This document shows positions 1-6,014 of a stretch of DNA of 11,219 nucleotides, piece by piece (positions within the stretch are counted from its first letter, which is position 1; each line of letters opens with the position of its first letter). Both the position numbers and the translations under genes were made by a program. The notes beneath the pieces are model-generated. The model made no database searches. It was given only the letters and a program-made list of their open reading frames with translations, and was not told where the DNA came from. Origin of the DNA: Bacteroides sp. Its GTDB lineage: Bacteria; Bacteroidota; Bacteroidia; Bacteroidales; Bacteroidaceae. Where the stretch lies: positions 1-11,219 of the forward strand of contig JASLCG010000134.1 in the NCBI GenBank assembly GCA_030151885.1. The letters run 5' to 3'.

Positions 1-38
1 TTATGAGCCCAACGAGCTACCAACTGCTCCACTCCGCG
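1..38 (-). tRNA. Initiator tRNA-Met (CAU), 5' half, cut by the window edge
   Basis: Read on the minus strand from base 38 leftward, the sequence folds as the first 38 nucleotides of a tRNA. These are a 7-nt acceptor strand starting CGCGGAG, a D arm with GAGC/GCTC stem and the AGTTGGTA loop, an anticodon 5' strand ending in GGG, and the CTCATAA anticodon loop with anticodon CAT at bases 5-3. The C at position 1, the GGG run in the anticodon stem and the GTGGAGCAG D region are marks of bacterial initiator tRNA, not elongator Met, so this tRNA would carry formyl-methionine to the start codon. The 3' half lies outside the window, so the T arm and the acceptor mismatch cannot be checked. A matching promoter lies just upstream. 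Confidence 0.92.
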
Positions 39-51
39 ATCATTGTGAGTG

Positions 52-83
52 CAAATATAGGGCTTCTTATCTAACTAACCAAA
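52..83 (-). promoter_or_regulatory. Bacteroidetes-type promoter for the initiator tRNA gene
   Basis: On the minus strand a TTTG -33 element (bases 83-80) is followed after 20 bp by TATATTTG (bases 59-52), a perfect match to the Bacteroidetes -7 consensus TAnnTTTG. Transcription would start near base 46, leaving a leader of about 8 nt before the tRNA 5' end at 38. Spacing and both elements fit the primary sigma factor (SigABfr-type) of this phylum. The start site itself is inferred. Confidence 0.75.
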
Positions 84-197
84 CATATTCTTAAATAATT
101 TTCAAATTGGCTGTTTTTTATTTTTTATAGATTAGATATCTGGCTTTTAACCCATATTTAAAGAAAAATATTACGTTCTTTGTATTTTCTAACTAAT

Positions 198-234
198 CTT
201 TATTTGTTAGCTTCTAATAAATAAAGTAATTTTA
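198..234 (+). promoter_or_regulatory. Probable promoter of the tetR-fabG-rluA cluster with overlapping dyad
   Basis: TTTG at 203-206 is followed after 20 bp by TAATTTTA at 227-234, a one-mismatch version of the TAnnTTTG -7 element. This predicts a start near 241 and a 5' leader of about 30 nt. An 8-bp perfect inverted repeat, CTTTATTT (198-205) and AAATAAAG (219-226), with a 13-nt spacer, overlaps the -33 element and fills the space up to the -7 element. A regulator bound there would block RNA polymerase, and TetR-family proteins usually bind such dyads next to their own gene. The arms are almost pure A/T, so chance is a real alternative. The rest of 84-197 is A/T-rich, with nothing else I can support. 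Confidence 0.4.
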
Positions 235-269
235 CTCATCTTATAGGTAATTGTGCAATAATTTCTAGT

Positions 270-866
270 ATGGGAATTTCTAAAACAAGAGATAGAATCG
301 TGGATGTAGCAAGGCAACTCTTTGCTAAAGATGGTATTGAGAATACTACAATGAATGATATTGCCAAAGCATCCAAGAAAGGAAGGCGTACACTTTACAC
401 TTATTTCAAAAATAAGGACGAAGTTTATTTGGCTGTCGTTAAGTCTGAACTTGATACTCTTTCAGAAAAACTGAAATATGTATCAGAAAAAGATATAACT
501 CCAGATCAGAAAATTGTAGAGATTATTTATGTACGATTAGAGGCTGTAAAAGAAGTTGTCTTTCGTAATGGAACACTTCGTGCAAGCTTTTTTAGAGATA
601 TTTGGAAAGTAGAACAAGTCAGAAAAAAGTTTGACCGAAAAGAGATAAATATTTTAAAAAACATCCTACAAGAAGGAAAAGAACAAGGTGTATTTGATAT
701 TGATGATGTAGGAATGACTGCTTCAATAGTACACTATTGTTTGAAAGGAATTGAAGTACCATTTATTCGAGGTCAAATAGGAGCAAAAATAGACTATAGG
801 ACCCGAAATCAATATATTGCTAATATAATATTTGGTGCTTTAGGTTGTAATAAAAAATCTATTTAA
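270..866 (+). CDS. TetR/AcrR-family transcriptional regulator
   Basis: A 198-residue one-component DNA-binding repressor, the usual length for the family. The N-terminal TetR_N domain occupies about residues 5-55. It starts with a helix through RDRIVDVARQLFAKDG, followed by the helix-turn-helix at about 28-47 (MNDIAKASKKGRRTLYTYF) and the conserved YFKNKDEV that closes the domain. Residues 60-195 form the all-helical ligand-binding and dimerisation part, which is too divergent to predict a ligand. ATG 270 is chosen because the HTH begins at the normal distance from it; there is no Shine-Dalgarno sequence, as is usual in Bacteroidetes. It is the first gene of a probable operon, 12 bp before fabG, so it may regulate fabG and itself through the dyad at 198-226. 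Fatty-acid-related ligands are a guess from the neighbour only. Confidence 0.9.
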   Translation: MGISKTRDRIVDVARQLFAKDGIENTTMNDIAKASKKGRRTLYTYFKNKDEVYLAVVKSELDTLSEKLKYVSEKDITPDQKIVEIIYVRLEAVKEVVFRNGTLRASFFRDIWKVEQVRKKFDRKEINILKNILQEGKEQGVFDIDDVGMTASIVHYCLKGIEVPFIRGQIGAKIDYRTRNQYIANIIFGALGCNKKSI

Positions 867-878
867 ATAATAATTATT

Positions 879-1625
879 ATGGGATTATTAAACGGAAAAA
901 ATGCACTAATAACAGGTGCAGCTCGTGGAATTGGTAAAGCAATCGCTTTGAAATTTGCATCAGAAGGTGCTAATATTGCATTTACTGATTTGAAAATTGA
1001 TGAGAACGCAGAAAATACAATAAAAGAGATTGAAGCTTTTGGTGTTAAAGCTAAAGGATATGCTTCAAATGCTGCTGACTTTGAAGATACAGCTAAAGTT
1101 GTAGCTCAAATAAAAGAAGATTTTGGAACAATTGATATCTTAGTTAATAATGCGGGTATTACTCGTGATGGATTAATGATGCGTATGTCAGAGCAACAGT
1201 GGGATATGGTTATAAATGTAAACTTGAAGTCTGCATTTAACTTTATACACGCTTGTACTCCTATTATGATGAGACAGCGCTCTGGAAATATTATTAATAT
1301 GGCATCTGTTGTAGGTGTTTCTGGTAATGCAGGTCAATCTAACTACTCGGCTTCTAAGGCGGGTATGATTGGATTAGCTAAATCTGTAGCTAAAGAGATT
1401 GGTTCTCGTGGAATCCGTGCTAATGCTATTGCTCCTGGATTTATTGTAACTGATATGACTGATGCACTGCCAGAAGATGTAAGAAAACAATGGGAGTCTC
1501 AAATACCTTTACGCCGAGGTGGCACACCAGAAGATGTTGCTAATGTTGCTACATTCCTAGCTTCTGATCTATCTTCTTATGTTACTGGTCAAGTTATTCA
1601 CTGCTGTGGTGGTATGAACATGTAA
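879..1625 (+). CDS. fabG: 3-oxoacyl-[acyl-carrier-protein] reductase (short-chain dehydrogenase)
   Basis: A 248-residue classical short-chain dehydrogenase that most resembles FabG, which reduces 3-oxoacyl-ACP to (3R)-hydroxyacyl-ACP with NADPH in type II fatty acid synthesis in the cytoplasm. The Rossmann cofactor motif TGAARGIG is at 12-19 and the NNAG motif at 90-93. The catalytic tetrad is complete: Asn115 (in NLKSA), Ser143, Tyr156 and Lys160 (YSASK). The GITRDGLMMRM stretch after NNAG and the GGMNM C-terminus are typical of FabG. Residues 242-243 are Cys-Cys where many FabGs have V-D or V-N before GGM, a minor variation. The start ATG overlaps the right edge of a 14-bp A/T palindrome (867-880) filling the tetR-fabG gap. 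No acpP or fabF is adjacent. A related SDR acting on another 3-ketoacyl substrate cannot be excluded. Confidence 0.9.
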   Translation: MGLLNGKNALITGAARGIGKAIALKFASEGANIAFTDLKIDENAENTIKEIEAFGVKAKGYASNAADFEDTAKVVAQIKEDFGTIDILVNNAGITRDGLMMRMSEQQWDMVINVNLKSAFNFIHACTPIMMRQRSGNIINMASVVGVSGNAGQSNYSASKAGMIGLAKSVAKEIGSRGIRANAIAPGFIVTDMTDALPEDVRKQWESQIPLRRGGTPEDVANVATFLASDLSSYVTGQVIHCCGGMNM

Positions 1626-1630
1626 TCAGT

Positions 1631-2302
1631 ATGGAAGTTATTTATGAAGATAATCATATTATAGTTGTAAATAAAGCTAGTTCTGAAATTGTCCAAGGAG
1701 ATAAAACTGGTGATAAAACCTTAGCAGACCAGGTTAAAGAGTATATAAAAGAAAAATACAACAAACCTGGAAATGTATTTATTGGCGTGGTTCATCGTTT
1801 AGATAGACCTGTTAGTGGAGTTATAGTTTTCGCTAAGACCAGTAAAGCTCTATCGCGCCTAAATGAGATGTTTCGAGAGGGTACGGTAAATAAAAGGTAT
1901 TGGGCTATAGTAAAGAATAAACCAGAACAACCAATTGGTAAATTAACTCATTACTTAGTTCGTAATGAAAAACAAAATAAAAGCTATGCTTACGATAGGC
2001 CTAAAGCTGCTGGTAAGAAAGCTGAATTAGAGTATAAATTAATAGGTGAATCTGATAATTATTTTTTGCTAGAAGTTAATTTACTAACAGGTAGACATCA
2101 TCAAATAAGAACTCAACTATCTAAAATAGGTTGTCCTATAAAAGGAGATTTGAAGTATGGGTTCCCTAGATCTAATCCTGATGGTAGTATTAGTCTTCAT
2201 GCACGGTTCTTGTCTTTAGTACATCCTGTATCAAAAGAAGAGTTGTTTTTTGAAGCGCCTTTGCCTTCAGATAACTTATGGAATAGCTTTACTATACTAT
2301 AA
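1631..2302 (+). CDS. RluA-family RNA pseudouridine synthase
   Basis: A 223-residue enzyme that isomerises specific uridines in rRNA or tRNA to pseudouridine. The catalytic motif HRLDRPVSG (55-63) holds the nucleophilic Asp58. The later family motif TGRHHQIRTQL is present near residue 155, followed by the typical HA(R)FLSLVHPVS segment near the C-terminus. There is no N-terminal S4 RNA-binding domain: the catalytic domain starts at once with the EVIYEDNHIIVVNKAS strand. It therefore resembles the short RluA/TruC-like group, not RluC or RluD. Its RNA target cannot be read from the sequence. It starts 5 bp after the fabG stop, so it is almost certainly cotranscribed, and it ends just before the shared hairpin terminator. 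Confidence 0.92.
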   Translation: MEVIYEDNHIIVVNKASSEIVQGDKTGDKTLADQVKEYIKEKYNKPGNVFIGVVHRLDRPVSGVIVFAKTSKALSRLNEMFREGTVNKRYWAIVKNKPEQPIGKLTHYLVRNEKQNKSYAYDRPKAAGKKAELEYKLIGESDNYFLLEVNLLTGRHHQIRTQLSKIGCPIKGDLKYGFPRSNPDGSISLHARFLSLVHPVSKEELFFEAPLPSDNLWNSFTIL

Positions 2303-2314
2303 TAGTAAAATATA

Positions 2315-2349
2315 AAAAGCCTGGATCTTAGTTAAGTATCCAGGCTTTT
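2315..2349. terminator. Bidirectional intrinsic terminator between convergent genes
   Basis: A perfect 12-bp stem pairs AAAAGCCTGGAT (2315-2326) with ATCCAGGCTTTT (2338-2349) around an 11-nt loop. The GC-rich core is flanked by an A run on the left and a T run on the right, so it works as a rho-independent terminator on both strands. It lies 12 bp after the pseudouridine synthase stop and 2 bp from the end of the convergent response regulator gene, so it ends both transcripts. Confidence 0.9.
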
Positions 2350-2351
2350 CT

Positions 2352-3728
2352 TTATAGTTCTATATCGTAAAGTTTCAATTTATTATATAAAGTCTTTCTG
2401 TCTATCTTTAATAGTTTAGCAGCTTTACTCTTGTTGTTGTTTGTCATTTTTAATGCTACAAGTATTTTTTGCTTTTCATCTTGTTCATCATATAGTTCAA
2501 TAGAGGTTCCAGAAGAAATATTACTTGTAATATTTGTCTCAATAGTATTTGCTTTATTACCTACTAAATCACTCTCAAAATCAGATAATTCAATAGTATT
2601 TGTTTGAGCTAATAACGTTGCTTTACGTATTATGTTTTTAAGTTGTCTAACATTTCCAGGCCAATTGTAACTGGTCAATACTAGTAATGCCTCTTCAGAG
2701 TATCCTTCTACTTTCTTATTTAACTCTCTATTTGCCTGTTTTAAAAAAAGATTAGCAAAAAGAGGAATATCTTCTTTCCTTTCGCTTAAGCTTGGTACAT
2801 GTATAGTAAATTCATTGATGCGATGATAAAGATCTTCTCTAAATAAACCATCTGCGATAGCTTGACTTAAATCTTCATTTGTGGCAGCTATTAATCTAAT
2901 ATCTACTTGTGTTGCAGTATTGCTTCCTATGGGTCTAATAATTCTTTCTTGCAGTGCTCTTAATAATTGTATCTGTGTATTATAATTGAGGTTTCCAATT
3001 TCGTCAAGAAATATAGTTCCACCATTGGCTGCTATAAAAGCTCCCTTTTTATCTTCCAAAGCACCTGTAAAAGCTCCTTTAACATGCCCGAAAAACTCGG
3101 AAGCTGCTAGTTCTTTTGGTATTGCACCACAATCTATGGCAATAAAGGCTTTATCAGATCGTTTACTTAAATTATGAATACTCTTTGCAATATGTTCTTT
3201 GCCAGTTCCGCTAGCACCTTGTATAAGAACAGACATATTTGTTGGTGCCACTAACTTGACAAACTTATATAGCTGTTTTGCTGCTTCACTATCGCCTTCA
3301 ATATATTCTTCATTAGTTTTCTCTGTAAGAATTTTTTTCTCAGAGTTTGCTGTATTGAGAGAGTTCTTAGGTTGTAGTAGTGCCTCGTTTATTTTACTAA
3401 GCAAATCATCTGGATGGAAAGGTTTTGCAATATAATCAAAAGCGCCAAGCTTCATTGTTCTTACTGCTGATTGAATATCTGCATAACTAGTCATCATTAT
3501 TAGAGGCGTACTAATACCAAGCTTATTCATCCATTGGAGCAGGTCTACTCCCTCTTCGTCAGGAAGTCTTAAATCGGATAAAATAAGGTCGTATCTATTT
3601 TTTTCAATATTCTTTTTAGCATCACTAATTGAGCTTACACTATTAACGGTAAAGTTATTTCTACTTAACCATTTCTGTAGCATTAAGCCAAAAGTAATAT
3701 CATCTTCAACAATTAAAATAGACTTCAT
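2352..3728 (-). CDS. NtrC-family sigma-54-dependent response regulator
   Basis: A 458-residue transcription activator with three domains. The receiver (about 4-115) has the acidic pair Asp9/Asp10, phospho-acceptor Asp52, Thr80 and Lys102. The AAA+ sigma-54 interaction domain (about 143-370) carries Walker A GASGTGKE (171-178), the sigma-54-contacting loop GAFTGA (218-223), Walker B with Asp242-Glu243, and arginines in LFREDLYHRIN (295-305) where the arginine fingers lie. A Fis-type helix-turn-helix sits at about 415-455 (NNKSKAAKLLKIDRKTLYNKLK). With GAFTGA intact it should remodel sigma-54 holoenzyme at -24/-12 promoters when phosphorylated. It is transcribed divergently from the operon that ends in a hybrid histidine kinase, the only other two-component protein in the window and a plausible phosphodonor. 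The target promoters are unknown. Confidence 0.96.
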   Translation of the reverse strand: MKSILIVEDDITFGLMLQKWLSRNNFTVNSVSSISDAKKNIEKNRYDLILSDLRLPDEEGVDLLQWMNKLGISTPLIMMTSYADIQSAVRTMKLGAFDYIAKPFHPDDLLSKINEALLQPKNSLNTANSEKKILTEKTNEEYIEGDSEAAKQLYKFVKLVAPTNMSVLIQGASGTGKEHIAKSIHNLSKRSDKAFIAIDCGAIPKELAASEFFGHVKGAFTGALEDKKGAFIAANGGTIFLDEIGNLNYNTQIQLLRALQERIIRPIGSNTATQVDIRLIAATNEDLSQAIADGLFREDLYHRINEFTIHVPSLSERKEDIPLFANLFLKQANRELNKKVEGYSEEALLVLTSYNWPGNVRQLKNIIRKATLLAQTNTIELSDFESDLVGNKANTIETNITSNISSGTSIELYDEQDEKQKILVALKMTNNNKSKAAKLLKIDRKTLYNKLKLYDIEL

Positions 3729-3757
3729 AATAGTTCTAGAATAGTTTCTTAGGAATA

Positions 3758-3765
3758 CAAAGTTA
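3758..3765 (-). promoter_or_regulatory. -7 promoter element of the response regulator gene
   Basis: On the minus strand these bases read TAACTTTG, a perfect TAnnTTTG element. Transcription would start about 7 nt downstream, giving a 5' leader of about 20-25 nt before the ATG ending at 3728. I cannot find a clear TTG -33 element at 19-21 bp spacing, so the promoter may be weak or activator-dependent. Confidence 0.55.
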
Positions 3766-3894
3766 GTTGCTTTTTTCTTAGTTATAGCATAAGAAGCTTA
3801 ATTAATGGAATAAATGAGCACAGAATTGGAGTATTAACTATTTAAAAAAGAACAAATAGCTGCTATAAGAAAAGGTTTATAACTCATAAAATTG

Positions 3895-3916
3895 TAAATT
3901 TGCACAACTAAATTTG
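3895..3916 (+). promoter_or_regulatory. Tandem -7 elements upstream of the isomerase-peptidase-MATE-kinase operon
   Basis: Two identical, perfect -7 elements TAAATTTG lie at 3895-3902 and 3909-3916, 14 bp apart and just before the ATG at 3923. The first would give a start near 3909 and a leader of about 14 nt. The second would start transcription at or within a few bases of the start codon, so it is probably not used productively unless the message is leaderless. No convincing -33 TTG is present at 20-bp spacing for either. The remaining intergenic sequence (3766-3894) is A/T-rich, with no sigma-54 site at canonical spacing. Confidence 0.55.
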
Positions 3917-3922
3917 ATACTT

Positions 3923-4753
3923 ATGAAAAGGACTTCAATTTTGCCCTATGTGGCTATATTATTATTAGTTATAACAAGTTGTAAAACAAATATTAAAGAT
4001 ATGAATGAGGTTAAGGTAAAGATAGAAACAACTGCTGGTGATATTGTTGTTAAACTATATGATGATACTCCTTTGCACAAGGAAAATTTCATAAAGTTAG
4101 TACAAGATGGAACTTATGAAGGAACGCTATTTCATCGTGTAATAAAAGATTTTATGATACAGGCAGGAGACCCTGAATCTAAAGATGCACCTAAAGGTAA
4201 AATGTTAGGTTCGGGTGATGTTGGCTATACTGTACCTGCAGAATTTGTATATCCAAAACACTTTCACAAAAAAGGAGTATTATCTGCAGCACGTCAAGGA
4301 GATCAAGTGAACCCAGAGAAACGTTCATCTGGCTGCCAATTCTATATTGTTACAGGAAATAAATATACGGAGTCTTCTATTCTTGATTTTGAATCTCAGA
4401 TGAATTCAGCTAAAGTCAATAATGCTTTTGCTACTTTAGCTCAAGAACATATGAAGGAAATATACAAACTTCGTAAAGCTCAAGATGAAGAGGGTCTTAT
4501 GGACTTGCAAGAGAAGTTAATTGAGCAGGCAGAAGAGCTAGCAGCAAAAACTCCTGATTTTAAATTTACTCCCGAGCAAATAGAGGCATATACATCTGTT
4601 GGTGGAACACCTCACTTAGATAATCAGTATACAGTATTTGGTGAAGTTGTTGAAGGATTAGATATTGTTGATAAAATACAGATGGTAGCAACAGATCGTA
4701 ATGATAGACCTAATGAGGATGTGAAAATTATTAAAGCTACTATATTGGAGTAA
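3923..4753 (+). CDS. Cyclophilin-type peptidyl-prolyl cis-trans isomerase, lipoprotein
   Basis: A 276-residue isomerase predicted to speed proline-limited folding in the periplasm. It begins with a lipoprotein signal peptide: MKR, a hydrophobic run to residue 18, and the lipobox ITSC with lipidated Cys20. The following KTNIKD does not match the acidic surface-export signal of Bacteroidetes lipoproteins, so a periplasm-facing location is favoured. The cyclophilin fold starts near residue 30 (VKIETTAGDIVVKLYDDTPLH). Catalytic Arg72 is in FHRVIKDFMIQAGDP, and conserved GCQFYIVTG (137-145) and GGTPHLDNQYTVFGEVVEG (227-245) follow. Between the last two lies an insertion of about 80 mostly helical, charged residues (147-225), absent from minimal cyclophilins. 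ATG 3923 is preferred over an in-frame TTG at 3914 because it starts the signal peptide cleanly and the TTG belongs to a promoter box. First gene of a four-gene operon. Confidence 0.93.
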   Translation: MKRTSILPYVAILLLVITSCKTNIKDMNEVKVKIETTAGDIVVKLYDDTPLHKENFIKLVQDGTYEGTLFHRVIKDFMIQAGDPESKDAPKGKMLGSGDVGYTVPAEFVYPKHFHKKGVLSAARQGDQVNPEKRSSGCQFYIVTGNKYTESSILDFESQMNSAKVNNAFATLAQEHMKEIYKLRKAQDEEGLMDLQEKLIEQAEELAAKTPDFKFTPEQIEAYTSVGGTPHLDNQYTVFGEVVEGLDIVDKIQMVATDRNDRPNEDVKIIKATILE

Positions 4754-4761
4754 TCTTAGAT

Positions 4762-6000
4762 ATGTCTAAAATTAATAAAAAAGAATTGTCTAATGGGCTT
4801 CGAATAGTTCATTTAGAAGATAAGGCTACCCAAATGGTAGCCTTAAATCTACTGTATAATGTCGGAGCTAAGGATGAGGATCCTACAAAAACAGGTTTTG
4901 CACATCTCTTTGAGCACTTAATGTTTAGTGGATCTGCCAATGTTCCGAGTTATGATATTCCTCTGCAAAATGCAGGTGGTGAAAACAATGCATGGACTAA
5001 CAATGATTTAACAAACTACTACTTGACAATACCACATCAAAATGTAGAGTTGGGATTTTGGTTAGAATCAGATCGGCTTAATGAACTATTATTAGATGAT
5101 AAAAAAATAGAAGTACAGAAAGGTGTTGTTTGTGAGGAGTTTAAACAAAGAAGTTTAAATCCTCCTTATGGAGATGTAGCACATTTAGTTAGAGAAATGG
5201 CTTATGATGTGCATCCATATCGTTGGCCTACTATTGGGCGTAATTTAGAGCAAATACAGAATGCATCTACAGATGATGTTAGAGCATTTCATCATAAGTT
5301 CTATAACCCTAATAACTTGATACTCTCTGTTACTGGTCATATCTCTTTTGAGCGAACTGTAGAGTTGGCTCAAAAATGGTTTGGACCAATACCTGCGGGA
5401 GAAAAGTATATTCGCAAACCTATAATTGAGCCTAAGCAATTAAAAGAAAAAAGGAAGGAAGTATTTCGAGATGTACCAGTCGATGCATTATTTATGGCAT
5501 TCCATATGTGTGATAGAAAAAATAGAGATTACTATGCATATGATATCCTATCAGATGTATTAAGTAATGGAACATCTAGTAGATTTCATCAAAACTTGAT
5601 TAAAGAAAAAAAGATTTTTACTGATATTGATGCATACATATCTGGATCTATTGATGCTGGCCTTTTTCAAATACATGGAAAGCCATATCCAGGAATAACT
5701 TTAGAAGAGGCTGAGTGTGCTGTTTGGGAAGAACTTGAGTTTATTAAGAATACACGGGTTAATGAATTAGAACTCGAAAAAGTGAAAAATAAGTTTGAAT
5801 CAAACTATATATTCAATCACATCAATTATTTAAATGTTGCTACTAATATGGCTTGGTTCGAATTATTGGGCGATGTAACAGATATTGATAGGGAGGTAAG
5901 TAATTATAAATCTATTAGTTCGGCTCATTTGCAAAAAGTAGCAAAGTCCGCTTTTATAAAGGAAAATTGTTCCACATTATATTATAGAAAGAAAAATTAA
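4762..6000 (+). CDS. M16-family zinc metallopeptidase (insulinase/pitrilysin fold)
   Basis: A 412-residue half-clamshell M16B-type peptidase with two tandem domains. The inverted zinc motif HLFEH is at 48-52, with His48 and His52 as ligands and Glu51 as the catalytic base. A downstream glutamate in GVVCEEF (Glu125 or Glu126) is the likely third ligand. The second domain (from about 210) has the family segment SNGTSSRFHQNLIKEKKIF (268-286). There the Arg/Tyr pair that binds peptide in full M16 enzymes is replaced by Ile280 and Thr287. I see no signal peptide, so it should be cytoplasmic despite following a lipoprotein gene. It probably needs a homodimer or a partner subunit to close the active-site chamber; no second M16 gene is in the window. 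It starts 8 bp after the isomerase stop. Substrates are unknown. Confidence 0.92.
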   Translation: MSKINKKELSNGLRIVHLEDKATQMVALNLLYNVGAKDEDPTKTGFAHLFEHLMFSGSANVPSYDIPLQNAGGENNAWTNNDLTNYYLTIPHQNVELGFWLESDRLNELLLDDKKIEVQKGVVCEEFKQRSLNPPYGDVAHLVREMAYDVHPYRWPTIGRNLEQIQNASTDDVRAFHHKFYNPNNLILSVTGHISFERTVELAQKWFGPIPAGEKYIRKPIIEPKQLKEKRKEVFRDVPVDALFMAFHMCDRKNRDYYAYDILSDVLSNGTSSRFHQNLIKEKKIFTDIDAYISGSIDAGLFQIHGKPYPGITLEEAECAVWEELEFIKNTRVNELELEKVKNKFESNYIFNHINYLNVATNMAWFELLGDVTDIDREVSNYKSISSAHLQKVAKSAFIKENCSTLYYRKKN

Positions 6001-6014
6001 AGATAGAATATCTT

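Noticed and set aside
867..880. Perfect 14-bp palindrome ATAATAATTATTAT between tetR and fabG
   Set aside because: It is made only of A and T in an A/T-rich genome, is too weak for a terminator and has no T tail. Probably just the unstructured A/T-rich leader favoured before start codons in this phylum.
2986..3435. Two rightward open frames (63 and 78 codons) antisense to the response regulator gene
   Set aside because: They lie wholly inside the strongly conserved AAA+ and receiver coding sequence and have no recognisable motif or promoter. They are shadows of the real gene.
3806..3819. TGG...GC pair in the divergent intergenic region as a sigma-54 promoter
   Set aside because: The spacing between GG and GC is 9 nt, not the required 10, and the surrounding bases do not match TGGCAC-N5-TTGC.
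3914..3922. TTG at 3914 as start codon of the isomerase gene
   Set aside because: It would add three residues ahead of a well-formed signal peptide and overlaps a -7 promoter box; ATG 3923 fits better.
5245..5439. Leftward 64-codon open frame inside the M16 peptidase gene
   Set aside because: Fully antisense to a well-supported gene, with no recognisable motif or promoter.
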